From: Streptococcus downei MFe28
GTDB lineage: Bacteria > Bacillota > Bacilli > Lactobacillales > Streptococcaceae
NCBI RefSeq assembly: GCF_900459175.1
Contig: NZ_UHFA01000002.1
Span: 372,001 to 436,000 of the forward strand
Length of the DNA stretch: 64,000 nt
Direction: 5' to 3'
Shown here piece after piece: positions 1-10,570 of this stretch. Made by a program: the position numbers and the translations under genes. The notes below the pieces were generated by a model. That model was not told the DNA's origin. It worked only from the letters and a program-made list of their open reading frames with translations, and made no database searches. The stretch's first letter is position 1; every line of letters begins with the position of its first letter.

Positions 1-22
1 TAGGGGATAACCAATACCAAAT

Positions 23-118
23 TCATCTGTAAAGAGCTTTTGCAGCCTTTTTAGTGGTTTCATAGAGCAAATCATTCAATTTTGCTCTTGTGGATGCTTG
101 AATTACTCCAATTTTCAT
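23..118 (-). pseudogene. Truncated N-terminus of a possible sugar-phosphate isomerase-like protein
   Basis: Reading leftward, an AAAGGA ribosome binding site precedes an ATG whose product begins MKIGVIQAS and runs only 31 residues before a TGA. The opening resembles, from memory, the N-terminus of LacA/RpiB-type isomerase-like proteins of streptococci. The frame closes early and another frame stays open to the window edge, so this may be a frameshifted gene continuing outside the window. Function cannot be assigned from this fragment. It lies just downstream of mnmA on the same strand. Confidence 0.3.
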
Positions 119-157
119 TTTACAATTCCTTTACATACGTGTAAATTTATTGTCAAC

Positions 158-1342
<1,185 letters not shown>

Positions 1343-1421
1343 TCAATAAACGATTTGAAGGTCGATATTGAAAAAACGGTACCAGCAAAGTTGCCGACAC
1401 CGTAGAAAATTATAACACGAT

Positions 1422-3134
1422 TTACTCAGAAAGCAAAACTTGGAAACCGCCTCTCTTGGCCTTATGGTAGAGCCAGAAGACCAAGAGTCCTAACCAACTG
1501 ACAATGGTCAGCCAGAGGGCAAGAGTGAAGTAGGCTGGAACTGTAAAGCTGACTGTCAACCTGTTGAGGCCCTCTCGGTCCTTTACAGTTGGAATACCAA
1601 AGGCCGACAATTTATAATCCTTGGCCGTCAAGGCCTTGCCATTGAGGACTAAACGAGTCCTCTTATAGACGGTTACTGGTAGCTCCGTTTGACCACCCTT
1701 AGAAGCCCAGGTGATGGCCAGACTCCCATTATCCTTGACAGTCTTTGTAAAGCCAGATTTAAAGATAACCTTCTCAGCGTAATAATCATAGGCATTATAG
1801 CCCTTGGTTGAGCTGTAAACGGGAAGGTAATCGGGGGTTGATTTTCGAACCTTTGTTAAAAGATTATCCAAACGATCATCAAACAGACTAGCCCTTTGTT
1901 GGCGGTAGGTTCCCACTAGATGGACATGGCGACTAGGCTTAAAAACATAAAATTCATTTTTATCATGGCTGATTTGCTGGTTAACACTGAGATAGGTTTG
2001 TAAGTCACCAATAATCAGACAGGCAATCAGGACCCAGCTACTATATCGACGCCATTTGACAAAGTGATTAAGAATCATGCCCCCAATCAACAATAAGAGG
2101 ATGGTCGCAGGGATAAAGAAGCGGAAAGGAAATTGAATCAGTTGGGCAATCTTAACGCCGTGGTTAACCAGCCAATTCCAGGGAATCATACTAGTTGACA
2201 GGAGGATAAAGAGCAAGTAAACCGCATGTAGGATTCGCTTCCAGTTTGCCATTGACCTCCAGCGAAGGAGGACATAAATCACCTGACCGACCAAGAAAAG
2301 GACCAAGGGATAGGGCGTGGTAATCCAATAGGTTGAGCCTGTATTAATGGCGCTGTTATTCATCAAATCATTGATAAAGGGGTCTAGCAGCTTATTATCC
2401 ATTTTCAAAAAGATTAGAGCTACCCAAACATTAGCCGTTAAAAGTAGAGTTAGAAAAACCGATAAGAGTCCCTGGAAAATAACCTTTAACTTCCTTTTGC
2501 TTTGGAAAAAACCATAGGCAAAGAAAGGAATATACATAATCAGCAGGAAGAGGGTGCTGAGGAGGTGGATCTGAAAGATTAAACTCACGGCAAAGGCCAG
2601 CTGAAAGGGATGGATTTCCTTGTAAAAGGTAAAACGGATGGCTGGGATAAAGCAAAAGGGCATGACTGCCGCTCCCCAGCTGGAAAAGCCCTGACGGAGG
2701 GTCCAATACTGGATGGAGAAGGTCGTTAGGTAAAGTAGGGCAATCGGTAGAGAAATTTCATCCTTAATTTTGGCCGACTTGAGCAGGGCATACATGGACG
2801 ACCCTGCAATCAAGCCTAGAACAAATCTTGAAACCAATTGATAACCAAACCAGGTGTGACCAAACAGTACCAAGAGCCCCTGAAAATAGGCAAAGAAGGG
2901 ACCGTAAACAGCATTAACAATCCGACCAGATTGTTGAAAGCCATAAATAGAGAGAAAATAAGAGAAGTTCCAATGCTTAATCTGCATGGCAGCTTCGTAG
3001 AAGCGATTATAATGAAATACGGAATCCGTTCCCAAAATAACGCCTCTACTAAGCCATTGGGGAATAATCAGGATAAAAGAAAATAGGGCTACCAAAAGAT
3101 AGGGCCTCAATCTTAAACGATAATCTCTTTTCAT
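1422..3134 (-). CDS. Polytopic membrane protein, possible GT-C-type glycosyltransferase
   Basis: This 570-residue protein starts with a basic MKRDYRLRLRP segment followed by a hydrophobic helix. About ten hydrophobic segments extend through residue 380, and a soluble extracytoplasmic stretch (about 390-530) ends in a last membrane helix. The motif GVILGTDSVFHYNRF near residue 35 places an acidic residue in the first outer loop, as in lipid-linked-sugar glycosyltransferases and YfhO-like proteins. A related but larger protein lies at 18181-20802. The substrate is unknown; a role in cell-envelope glycan decoration is inference only. An AAGGAGAA ribosome binding site lies ahead of the ATG. Confidence 0.75.
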   Translation of the reverse strand: MKRDYRLRLRPYLLVALFSFILIIPQWLSRGVILGTDSVFHYNRFYEAAMQIKHWNFSYFLSIYGFQQSGRIVNAVYGPFFAYFQGLLVLFGHTWFGYQLVSRFVLGLIAGSSMYALLKSAKIKDEISLPIALLYLTTFSIQYWTLRQGFSSWGAAVMPFCFIPAIRFTFYKEIHPFQLAFAVSLIFQIHLLSTLFLLIMYIPFFAYGFFQSKRKLKVIFQGLLSVFLTLLLTANVWVALIFLKMDNKLLDPFINDLMNNSAINTGSTYWITTPYPLVLFLVGQVIYVLLRWRSMANWKRILHAVYLLFILLSTSMIPWNWLVNHGVKIAQLIQFPFRFFIPATILLLLIGGMILNHFVKWRRYSSWVLIACLIIGDLQTYLSVNQQISHDKNEFYVFKPSRHVHLVGTYRQQRASLFDDRLDNLLTKVRKSTPDYLPVYSSTKGYNAYDYYAEKVIFKSGFTKTVKDNGSLAITWASKGGQTELPVTVYKRTRLVLNGKALTAKDYKLSAFGIPTVKDREGLNRLTVSFTVPAYFTLALWLTIVSWLGLLVFWLYHKAKRGGFQVLLSE

Positions 3135-3349
3135 TTTAAATAATTCTCCTTTTTCATAAACCTAGCTTAAGTATAGCATAAAAAATTTAATCACCGACTT
3201 TTGAGCAAAGACTATTTCTCTAATTCAATTTAGAGTTATGAGGGCTATAAGTGAACTTAAAAATTTTTATTTGGCGGGCCCAGAGTCAATCTAAGAAGTA
3301 CTGGGATAGCAGAAGTTAGGATTTAGAATACCAATATTGAAACCCTAGA

Positions 3350-3379
3350 AAAAAGCCAACCCCGCTGAGGAGATTGACT
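3350..3379 (-). terminator. Putative intrinsic terminator of the secreted lytic-like gene
   Basis: On the minus strand an AGTCAA/TTGGCT stem with a 14-base loop is followed by six T. It lies about 20 bp past the stop codon at 3401. The stem is short and includes a wobble pair. Confidence 0.4.
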
Positions 3380-3400
3380 TTGAGGTATGAAGAATATCTA

Positions 3401-4039
3401 TTACATACCCCAGGCTGACATGCCTTGGGCATTGTAAGCGTTGATTGCTGAGTCGACTTGGTCTTGAACGGTAGCCGTCGAACCCCAACCTGGCATGGTT
3501 TGGAAGAGGCCCGAAGCTCCTGAACCATTGGCAACATTTGGATTACCGTTTGATTCGCGAGCGATAATGTATTCCCAAGTTGCTTGGCTAACACCAGTCG
3601 CCGCAGCCATTTGTGCCGCTGCATCTGAGCCAATAGCACCAGCAGTATTGCCATTGCTGAGGGGTTGTGGTCCACGATTGGCGCTGGCTGCTACAGTAGC
3701 CGTTGAGCTATTGGCACTAGTTTCACTAGCGGCCACCTGTGGTTGAGCCTGCTCTGAGGTCGAATCTAGACCTTCTGATTGAGGATTAGCTGTTTCCGTA
3801 GGAGCAGTGGCTGTTGAGGCAGGCGCTTCAGCTGCCTTAGCCTCAGTTTGCCCCTTTTCCTGATGACCATCAGCTTTATTACTTTCTTTTGTAGACGAAA
3901 CTTCTTCTGCAAAAGAAGATTCTGAAATTGAGATTTTTGTGTGTTCTGAGATAAAACCAAAGACGATAGCCGCAAAGGTTGTTAAAATTGTAACGATGAA
4001 TAACTTGTCAGATGTCCGATTCGTTTTTCTCTTACGCAT
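3401..4039 (-). CDS. Membrane-anchored/secreted transglycosylase-like protein
   Basis: 212 residues. A basic N-terminus ([12 protein letters not shown]) precedes one hydrophobic segment at about 13-30. A low-complexity Ala/Ser/Thr/Glu linker follows (about 40-130). The C-terminal lysozyme-like domain shows [25 protein letters not shown] and a terminal SAWGM. The catalytic Glu of this family is the one in ARESNGN. Such proteins cleave or remodel peptidoglycan outside the cell. It sits beside a second protein of similar design, and both have a TGTAAT-N5-TAAYNT sequence upstream that resembles a WalR (VicR) half-site pair, which would place them in the wall-stress regulon (inference). Confidence 0.8.
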   Translation of the reverse strand: MRKRKTNRTSDKLFIVTILTTFAAIVFGFISEHTKISISESSFAEEVSSTKESNKADGHQEKGQTEAKAAEAPASTATAPTETANPQSEGLDSTSEQAQPQVAASETSANSSTATVAASANRGPQPLSNGNTAGAIGSDAAAQMAAATGVSQATWEYIIARESNGNPNVANGSGASGLFQTMPGWGSTATVQDQVDSAINAYNAQGMSAWGM

Positions 4040-4104
4040 ACAGTTCTCCTTCTATATAAACTATTATCATTTTAACTTAGTTTTATTACTAACTAATTGT
4101 TTTA

Positions 4105-4121
4105 ATGTTAAAAATATTACA
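4105..4121 (-). promoter_or_regulatory. WalR/VicR-like site upstream of the lytic-like gene
   Basis: On the minus strand the sequence reads TGTAAT-ATTTT-TAACAT. The WalR consensus known for streptococci is TGTWAH-N5-TGTWAH; the second half here is imperfect. The neighbouring LysM gene has the same TGTAATATTTTTAA core. Confidence 0.4.
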
Positions 4122-4140
4122 GATTTATGTTATTTTAAGC

Positions 4141-4171
4141 AAAAAAGCCCTGAATTTCTTTTTCGGGGCTT
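4141..4171 (-). terminator. Intrinsic terminator of the LysM protein gene
   Basis: On the minus strand an AAGCCCC/GGGCTT stem with one unpaired base is followed by a run of six T, about 25 bp after the stop codon at 4196. Confidence 0.75.
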
Positions 4172-4195
4172 CTTTTACTTAAATTTCTATCCTTT

Positions 4196-5248
4196 TTAGT
4201 ACCAACCGTTAGCATTCCAATAATCAAGAGCGGCTGACCAAGAACCGTAACGACTGTTGACGTAGTCATCAGCTGTCCTTTCTTGATTTTCTTCAGAAAG
4301 GTCATTATTGAGGTAGTCTCTAGTTAGTTGGTAACGGCCATAGTAAGAACCGTTTTCAGCTGAGTAATTACCACCTGACTCACGCTGAGCAATTTCTTCC
4401 TTAGCTGCGGCATCTGCTGCGCTAAGATTTGAAGAATAGCCTGATGAAGCTGGGGCAGCTTGTGCGCTACTATCTTCATCTTCTTGAGCCGGTGCTTCAC
4501 TCGTTGCTTCAGCGGCTTCGCTGGCTGGAGTAGCTTCCTCTTGTGGAGCTTCGGAGCTTGCACTATCTTCAGAAACAACAGCGTTAGCATCTTGTGGTGC
4601 TTGAGCCTCTTCAGAGCTTGCCGTATCCTGATTGTCTTCTTCAGAAGCAGGGGCTTGGCTGGTTTCTTCTGAAGCTTGGTCTGTTGACGTTTGGTCAGCT
4701 TGTTCTTGAGCAGGTGCCTCGCTTGTGGTTGCAGCATCTTGTGCACTGGTGTCTTCTTGGACTGGTGCTTCTTGTGGCGCTTGGCTATCTGCTACTGAAA
4801 TTTCCTCTTGAGCAGGTGCTTCACTCGTTGCTGTTGCATCCTGAGTGTAGTCTACAGGTGCTTCACTTGTAGTTGAAGCGTCAGCGACTTCTTGCGGTTG
4901 AACAGCTGTTTCATCTGCACTTGCTGCTTGAGTGTCTGCAGCAGTTGCGTCATTTTCAAGATCTTGAGCAACACCCATTGCTGATGAAACTGTCCCACCA
5001 ACTTCGATGGTTTGTCCAGCTACGATAAAGTCTGGGTTAGCAATATTGTTAGTTTGAGCCAAGTTATCAACAGTTGTGTTATGACTTTCAGCAATTTCTG
5101 AAAGAGTATCTCCTGCTTGAACGGTATAAGTTTCAGCGTGAACAACATTGGCTGCTGCAGTAGCACCAAAGGCTGCCGCTGCTGACAATCCTGCCAAAGC
5201 TAATTTTTTAGAATGAAGACTATCTTTCAAAATTGATTTTATAGACAT
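4196..5248 (-). CDS. Secreted LysM-domain transglycosylase-like wall protein
   Basis: 350 residues. A signal peptide ends near VVHA (about 38). One LysM domain follows at about 40-83 (YTVQAGDTLSEIAESHNTT), which binds peptidoglycan. A long Ala/Ser/Glu/Gln-rich linker with repeated SEAPAQE-type units covers about 90-280. The C-terminal lysozyme-like domain (about 284-350) contains EIAQRESGGNYSAENG, YGRYQLTRDYL and a terminal YWNANGWY. The Glu in QRESGG is the presumed catalytic acid. It acts at the cell surface in wall turnover. The repetitive linker may vary in length between strains. It is a single leftward gene with its own terminator. Confidence 0.85.
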   Translation of the reverse strand: MSIKSILKDSLHSKKLALAGLSAAAAFGATAAANVVHAETYTVQAGDTLSEIAESHNTTVDNLAQTNNIANPDFIVAGQTIEVGGTVSSAMGVAQDLENDATAADTQAASADETAVQPQEVADASTTSEAPVDYTQDATATSEAPAQEEISVADSQAPQEAPVQEDTSAQDAATTSEAPAQEQADQTSTDQASEETSQAPASEEDNQDTASSEEAQAPQDANAVVSEDSASSEAPQEEATPASEAAEATSEAPAQEDEDSSAQAAPASSGYSSNLSAADAAAKEEIAQRESGGNYSAENGSYYGRYQLTRDYLNNDLSEENQERTADDYVNSRYGSWSAALDYWNANGWY

Positions 5249-5323
5249 ATATAGAAATACGCTCCTTTTCTGAGATGTATGCTCTATATACTACACCTTT
5301 TTTATTACCTTCACTTTAGCCTT

Positions 5324-5340
5324 AGATTAAAAATATTACA
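5324..5340 (-). promoter_or_regulatory. WalR/VicR-like site upstream of the LysM gene
   Basis: On the minus strand TGTAAT-ATTTT-TAATCT, with one good and one degenerate half-site. It shares its first 15 bases with the site before the neighbouring wall-lytic gene. Confidence 0.35.
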
Positions 5341-5362
5341 GACACTTTTAATCTCTATAAAG

Positions 5363-5386
5363 AAAACGCCTTATCTCAGGCGTTTT
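5363..5386 (-). terminator. Terminator at the end of the ecf operon
   Basis: An AAAACGCC/GGCGTTTT perfect stem with an 8-base loop overlaps the ecfT stop codon and reads into T-rich sequence on the minus strand. The symmetry means it could also act on the other strand. Confidence 0.75.
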
Positions 5387-6182
5387 AGGTACTTTTAAGT
5401 AGAAAGAGGAGGCAACCCACTATTAGGAGGGTGAGGATAGCTAAGCTATCAACCCCTTGCCAGTTTAGACGGCGATACTTGGTCCTGCCATCTCCGCCCT
5501 GATAGCCTCTTGCCTCCATAGCAATGGCCAGGGCGTCGGCTCGCTTAAAGCTAGAAGCAAAGAGGGGAATCAGAATGGGAACAATCGATTTAACCTTTTG
5601 AATTAGGTTCCCTTGGCCAAATTCAAGACCACGGGCTCGCTGGGCCTTCATGATACGACTGGTATCATCCATGAGAGTTGGGACGAAACGCAGGCTCAAA
5701 GACAGCATGAGACCAATTTCGTGAACGGGTACCTTGAGAGGCTTGAGGGGGCTGAGCAGGGACTCGACAGCATCGGCTAGGCTCAAAGGGGTCGTCGTTA
5801 ACGTCAGTAGGGTTGAAAAACAGATGATTAAAACGAAGCGCATAAAAATCAAGGCTGCCTGCCCTAGACCATAGTCTGTGATTTTTATAATCCAGACCTG
5901 CCAGACTAGGTTTCCTCTGTGGTTAAAAACGATTTGAAAGGCCGTGGTGAAAAGGATGATGACAAACATGGACCTAAGTCCCTTAAGAAAGAAGGTCAAC
6001 TTGACTCTAGATAAGAGAATCAAAAAAAGGGTAAAGGCCGTCAGCAGGAGGTTAGTGATGAGGTTGTTGGCCCAAAAAACAATCACGATAAAAAGGAACA
6101 TGGCTATGAGTTTGCTGCGGGGGTCTAGGCGGTGTACCAGAGAGTTTCCCGGGACATAGCGTCCTAAGATTAATTTATCCAT
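5385..6182 (-). CDS. ecfT: Energy-coupling factor transporter transmembrane subunit EcfT
   Basis: Membrane scaffold of group II ECF transporters. It couples ATP hydrolysis by the EcfA1/EcfA2 ATPases to vitamin uptake through exchangeable S components. The 265-residue product (start [10 protein letters not shown]) has 5-6 hydrophobic segments and two Ala-Arg-Gly coupling motifs (ARGLEFG, ARGYQGG) in the C-terminal cytoplasmic region. The chosen ATG overlaps the last codons of ecfA2 by 8 bp and is preceded at good distance by GGAGG, so translation is probably coupled. Third gene of ecfA1-ecfA2-ecfT; no S component is encoded here. Confidence 0.95.
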   Translation of the reverse strand: MDKLILGRYVPGNSLVHRLDPRSKLIAMFLFIVIVFWANNLITNLLLTAFTLFLILLSRVKLTFFLKGLRSMFVIILFTTAFQIVFNHRGNLVWQVWIIKITDYGLGQAALIFMRFVLIICFSTLLTLTTTPLSLADAVESLLSPLKPLKVPVHEIGLMLSLSLRFVPTLMDDTSRIMKAQRARGLEFGQGNLIQKVKSIVPILIPLFASSFKRADALAIAMEARGYQGGDGRTKYRRLNWQGVDSLAILTLLIVGCLLFLLKST

Positions 6183-7014
6183 GCAGGCCCTCCACAAATT
6201 CATTGATGGTGATTGGCAGACTCTCCAATACTAGACCACGTTCTTGCATTTTTTGAGCAAACTTAGTGATTTTGGGCACGCCCAATTGCTTGCTTTCTAG
6301 GAAGTCAACCTCTTGGAAAATCTCTTTGGGCTTACCAGAAGCTACCAGATGACCCTTCTCCAGAACAAAGACTTGATCCGCATAATTGGCCACATCGTCC
6401 ATTAGATGGGTGACTAAAACAATGGTCTGCCCTTCTTGATGAAGTCGGGCAAAAAGCTCCATTAATTCTCGGCGTCCCTTGGGGTCAAGACCGGCAGTCG
6501 GTTCATCAAGCACTAAGATTTTTGGTTCCATAGCCAAAATCCCAGCAATGGCTACCCGTCGCATCTGCCCCCCCGATAAATCAAAGGGATTTTTTTCAAA
6601 GAGATCTGCTGTCAGACCAACCTGGGCCAATTTTTGACGGGCAATTTTCTCTGCTTTTTCCTTAGAGACACCGAAATTCTGCGGACCGAAGGCCACATCC
6701 TTAAGGACGGTTTCTTCGAACAATTGACTTTCTGGGAATTGGAAAACCAGTCCCACCTTCTGGCGGACGGATTTAATGTCCTTATTTTTAGAGTCTGGTT
6801 TAATCTCCAAATCATCGACTATCACGGTTCCTTGGCTGGGCAGATTGAGTCCATTGAGGAGTTGCATGATGGTTGACTTGCCACTCCCAGTATGACCAAT
6901 AAAGGCTGTATAAGAGCCATCCTCAATTTCCAGACTAATATCAAAAAGGGCACGCCCTTCAAATGGCGTTCCCGCTTGATAGGTAAAACTTACTTGTTTG
7001 AGACTAATGCCCAT
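6175..7014 (-). CDS. ecfA2: ECF transporter ATP-binding subunit EcfA2
   Basis: 279 residues. Walker [10 protein letters not shown], signature LSGGQMRR and Walker [14 protein letters not shown] are all present, with a switch His in LVTHLMDD. It pairs with EcfA1 to form the ATPase heterodimer that drives the ECF module. Its start overlaps the end of ecfA1 by about 25 bp and its end overlaps ecfT, so the three are one operon. Confidence 0.96.
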   Translation of the reverse strand: MGISLKQVSFTYQAGTPFEGRALFDISLEIEDGSYTAFIGHTGSGKSTIMQLLNGLNLPSQGTVIVDDLEIKPDSKNKDIKSVRQKVGLVFQFPESQLFEETVLKDVAFGPQNFGVSKEKAEKIARQKLAQVGLTADLFEKNPFDLSGGQMRRVAIAGILAMEPKILVLDEPTAGLDPKGRRELMELFARLHQEGQTIVLVTHLMDDVANYADQVFVLEKGHLVASGKPKEIFQEVDFLESKQLGVPKITKFAQKMQERGLVLESLPITINEFVEGLHG

Positions 7015-7826
7015 AACTCATCTCCTAGTGTAGTTTCATCCAAATAGGGCTTGCTGAGAGCAAGTCCATTATCTTTCAAGGCTCTAATCAATTGCGAGCT
7101 AAAAGGAATATCTAAGCCTAAATTCAAGAGGTCATCACCCCGTCCCAGTAAATCACTTGGGGTTGAGCTGGATTCTATCTGACCGGCCTTCATGACTAAA
7201 ACGCGGTCACTCATAGCCACCTCATCCAAATCGTGGGTGATGGATATAACGGTCATGGCATATTTATCTCGCACGGTCTTAATAGTTGCCATCAGGTCTA
7301 GTCGCCCTTCGGGATCCAGCATACTAGTGGCTTCATCCAGAATGAGAATTTCCGGTCGCATGGCAACAATGCCAGCGATGGCCACCCTTTGCTTCTGACC
7401 TCCTGAGAGTCTAGCTGGTTCTCGCTCTGCAAAGTCAGCCATCCCAACCAAGTCTAGCGCTTCTTGAACTTGGACCTTCATTTCTTCATAGGGGAGGCCC
7501 TGATTTTCCAGGCCAAAAGCCACATCATCGGCTACAGTAGCTCCAACAAATTGATTGTCTGGATTTTGAAAGACCATACCAATCTTACGTCTCAAATCCC
7601 AAACATTAGTCTCACTTAGAACCTGACCAGCAATCCTGATTTGACCAGACTGAGCCTCAAGAAGTCCATCAAGTAGGCGGACAAGAGTCGATTTTCCCGA
7701 ACCATTATGACCAAGGATAGCCAACCACTCGCCTTGTTTCACGTGAAACGTTACATCTTTGAGGATATTGTCATCTTCCTCTTGGTATTTAAAATTTAGC
7801 TTGTCAACTGAAATAATATCTGTCAT
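6990..7826 (-). CDS. ecfA1: ECF transporter ATP-binding subunit EcfA1
   Basis: 278 residues with Walker [10 protein letters not shown], signature LSGGQKQR and Walker [14 protein letters not shown]. The H-loop reads SITHDLDE. It is the first ATPase of the ECF module and lies 3 bp after pgsA in the leftward operon. The Q-loop motif ([14 protein letters not shown]) is typical of EcfA1 proteins. Confidence 0.96.
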   Translation of the reverse strand: MTDIISVDKLNFKYQEEDDNILKDVTFHVKQGEWLAILGHNGSGKSTLVRLLDGLLEAQSGQIRIAGQVLSETNVWDLRRKIGMVFQNPDNQFVGATVADDVAFGLENQGLPYEEMKVQVQEALDLVGMADFAEREPARLSGGQKQRVAIAGIVAMRPEILILDEATSMLDPEGRLDLMATIKTVRDKYAMTVISITHDLDEVAMSDRVLVMKAGQIESSSTPSDLLGRGDDLLNLGLDIPFSSQLIRALKDNGLALSKPYLDETTLGDELWALVSNK

Positions 7827-7829
7827 AGC

Positions 7830-8372
7830 TTATTTGAAGGTGTCTTTGAAGAGGTAACCCGCGCCCTTGAAGTAATCATAGCCTGAATAAATCGTAAAGA
7901 AGAGGGCGATATAAAGCAAGATGGTTCCTAACAGATTTAGGTGGCAAAGGAGAAAAATGATAGAAAACATCTGAGTCGCAGTTTTGATTTTTCCCGGCAT
8001 GGCCGCTGCTAGAACGGTTCCGCCATTTTCAACCAAAAGAAGCCGAAGGCCTGTGACTGCTAACTCTCGACAGATAATAATCGCGACAACCCAAGCTGGA
8101 GCCATCTTCATCCCGACCAACATGATGAAGGCTGACATGACCAACATCTTGTCGGCCAAGGGGTCAGCAAACTTACCAAAATTGGTCACAACCTTCCACT
8201 TACGGGCCAGATAGCCATCGAGATAGTCGGTTAAGCTGGTAAGGGCAAAAATGACTGCGGCCACAATATGCCAGACCAGATCATTTGAAACCGAGGTCAA
8301 AATCAAAAAGACGGGAATCATAAAGATGCGGATGATGGTCAGTAAATTAGGGATGTTTTCTTTTTTTATCAT
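7830..8372 (-). CDS. pgsA: CDP-diacylglycerol-glycerol-3-phosphate 3-phosphatidyltransferase
   Basis: Integral membrane enzyme that makes phosphatidylglycerol phosphate from CDP-diacylglycerol and glycerol 3-phosphate, the committed step to phosphatidylglycerol. The 180-residue product carries the CDP-alcohol phosphotransferase signature DYLDGYLARKW...GKFADPLADK (about 48-75) with the conserved Asp residues and several hydrophobic helices. It lies between rodZ and ecfA1, the common streptococcal arrangement, and is probably cotranscribed with both. Confidence 0.95.
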   Translation of the reverse strand: MIKKENIPNLLTIIRIFMIPVFLILTSVSNDLVWHIVAAVIFALTSLTDYLDGYLARKWKVVTNFGKFADPLADKMLVMSAFIMLVGMKMAPAWVVAIIICRELAVTGLRLLLVENGGTVLAAAMPGKIKTATQMFSIIFLLCHLNLLGTILLYIALFFTIYSGYDYFKGAGYLFKDTFK

Positions 8373-8383
8373 GGTAGCTTCCT

Positions 8384-9241
8384 TTACTTGACGGTTAGGG
8401 TAATGTAACTAGTGTTATCCTTGGCTAAACCCGATAAATCTAGGTCTTGTCCATTGATTTTCACCGTGACATTATCGGTTCTAGCTAGGGTGATAACGGA
8501 CTTGTCAACATCTGATTTAAGGGTGGCTCTTGTCTCTTTAGTGTTGCTGTCTAAGGTGATGCCCTTCTTGTCCAGATCAGAATTAGTTAGGGAAACAAGA
8601 TTTTCTTGATCAGAATCCTGGGAAATCTCTATGGTAACCTGATCCCTTTGACCAGCTAGGCTGACTGAAATATTGGAACCCTTAGTTTTAGCTGTCAGTT
8701 GACTATCACTAGAAGAAGAATTTTCTTGAGCCTGAACCTGATTGCTCGCCTGCTTGAGAGAGGATCTAGGTAGGACTTCTTTTCTTATCTCATCACTGAT
8801 TTGAAGATAAACCGCCCAAGCCATTAAGCCAAGTAGTAAAATCGTCAAAAGCGACATTAAAACCAGGGGCAGACGACGTTTGGGATTTTTCAGATACTCA
8901 AAGCGATCCGACCGAGACCACTTGGTGAAGGGTTCAACCATTTTGGGAACTTGCTCTTGCGTCTCAAGAATAGGCTCAACTTCTTCCTCCTCTTCGACCT
9001 CAATTCGAAAATCAGGATCCTCATAACCCTTTAGGAGGGGCTGACTATCTAATGCTAAGAAGTCAGCATAGCTTTTAAGATAGTTATCGGCCTTTTCTTT
9101 GGTTAGAAATTGAAACTGATTATGCTCCATCACAGTAATATACTGCATTGGGATTTTGAGCTCTACAGAGACTTCTTCTACTGTTAGGTCCTTGGCAAGG
9201 CGAGCGGTAGACAGATACTCACCAATGCTCACTTTTTTCAT
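8384..9241 (-). CDS. rodZ: RodZ-like helix-turn-helix membrane protein
   Basis: 285 residues. The N-terminal cytoplasmic helix-turn-helix of the RodZ type (IGEYLSTARLAKDLTVEEVSVELKIP) covers about 6-70. An acidic linker, one membrane helix (LPLVLMSLLTILLLGLMAW, about 144-165) and an extracytoplasmic beta-rich domain to the C-terminus follow. RodZ proteins link the morphogenesis machinery across the membrane in rods; in cocci the homologue is associated with cell-wall synthesis and division. The gene starts the pgsA-ecf operon. Confidence 0.88.
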   Translation of the reverse strand: MKKVSIGEYLSTARLAKDLTVEEVSVELKIPMQYITVMEHNQFQFLTKEKADNYLKSYADFLALDSQPLLKGYEDPDFRIEVEEEEEVEPILETQEQVPKMVEPFTKWSRSDRFEYLKNPKRRLPLVLMSLLTILLLGLMAWAVYLQISDEIRKEVLPRSSLKQASNQVQAQENSSSSDSQLTAKTKGSNISVSLAGQRDQVTIEISQDSDQENLVSLTNSDLDKKGITLDSNTKETRATLKSDVDKSVITLARTDNVTVKINGQDLDLSGLAKDNTSYITLTVK

Positions 9242-9300
9242 GGCACCACCTCAACTAATGATTACTCACTATTATAGCAGATTTCAGCCTATTTTTATAA

Positions 9301-10569
9301 TCAGTTTGGAAAGATAGTAAACTCCGATGCTTCCATTTTCTCAATAAAACTTTGCCCCACTTGTTCAAGCTCTGCTAGCTGCAAGGAAGACAAAATACTA
9401 GGCAGCTCCAAATAAGATTCATCTTGGCTCTGGAAACTAGCCAACTGACTGCTCAGGTTCTCAATGGAATCTAGGCTTCGCATAAACTCCCCGTAAATTT
9501 CTCTCTTAATCAGGTCCAAATGTTCCTTGTTAAAATCAGCAGATGTGGAGAAGTTCCTTAGTACTGATTTGATATGATTGGCCATCTTAATTGGTTCCCT
9601 GGTGTCCATGGTCAGAATAAGGAAACGAAAACGGAAACCTAACTCAATTTCCATATCAAAGGAGTCATCAATCAGTCCTTGTTCGTACCAAAGCTGGTAG
9701 TTTTGGCTGGTCCAGCCAAAAAGGAGGGAAAAGAAAAGTCTCAAGGCTAGTTTCTGCTTAAAAAGTTGATGATTTTTTGCCGGAAGACGAAAACCTAGGG
9801 CCAATTTGGGCTTAGCCACATCTAAACTGATTGATTTTCGCTTGACAGGACTTGTCAATTTTAGGGGATTTCTGTCAAGCCTTGTCAACTTAGTAGTAAA
9901 GTTTGCCTGCGCTTTTTTGATGCTGTCAAGAGCCGGTTCTAGCTGGAAATCTCCAATGAGAAAGAGGGTCATCTTATCTGGTTGATAATAGGTCTTGTGG
10001 CTTTTTCTAAGCCACTTTAGCGTAATCTTTTTTAAGCTATCTCGACTACCAGCGATGTCCTGGGCAAGTTTAGTATTTGGATACAAATTTGCCAAAACGC
10101 CACTGTAAAGTTGGTAGTCAGGGTCGTCAAGGTACATGTCAACCTCTTGAGCGATGATTTTTTTCTCTCGCTCAAGTGACTTTTTATCAATGGTGAGACT
10201 TCTCACAAAATCCTGTAAAAGTTCCAGAGCCTCTAGATTTTGGCCAAGACTGGTAAAATAATAGGCTGTTTTCTCAAAACTAGTAAAGGCATTGCTGTCT
10301 ACCCCTAATTCCGAGAATTTTAGTCCGGCATCCTGTCCATCGGCCATTTCAAATAGTTTATGTTCCAAAAAATGTGCTAATCCAGCAGGGCTCTCTTTGA
10401 TAAAATCCTGCTCTGATGGGCTATCATCAAGGGCTCCAAAATCCACCTGAAGAAGAGCAGTCATCTCCTGAAAATCCTGCTTAGGCAGGAGGTAAACCTT
10501 CATGCCATTTTCAAGTCTAGTCTTATAGAGAGTTTCTTTAATCGCAGGGTAATAATTTTTTTCCAGCAT
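9301..10569 (-). CDS. M16 family metallopeptidase homologue (YfmH-like)
   Basis: 422 residues. The inverted zinc motif HFLEH is intact at 66-70, in the context GLAHFLEHKLFE; the second-site EKKIIAQEVDMY segment supplies the distal Glu. It is a predicted zinc protease of the insulinase type. It is paired with the following gene, which lacks the zinc motif, an active/inactive subunit arrangement typical of two-subunit M16B peptidases. The pair is conserved next to rodZ-pgsA in streptococci; the physiological substrate is unknown. Confidence 0.9.
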   Translation of the reverse strand: MLEKNYYPAIKETLYKTRLENGMKVYLLPKQDFQEMTALLQVDFGALDDSPSEQDFIKESPAGLAHFLEHKLFEMADGQDAGLKFSELGVDSNAFTSFEKTAYYFTSLGQNLEALELLQDFVRSLTIDKKSLEREKKIIAQEVDMYLDDPDYQLYSGVLANLYPNTKLAQDIAGSRDSLKKITLKWLRKSHKTYYQPDKMTLFLIGDFQLEPALDSIKKAQANFTTKLTRLDRNPLKLTSPVKRKSISLDVAKPKLALGFRLPAKNHQLFKQKLALRLFFSLLFGWTSQNYQLWYEQGLIDDSFDMEIELGFRFRFLILTMDTREPIKMANHIKSVLRNFSTSADFNKEHLDLIKREIYGEFMRSLDSIENLSSQLASFQSQDESYLELPSILSSLQLAELEQVGQSFIEKMEASEFTIFPN

Positions 10570-10570
10570 C

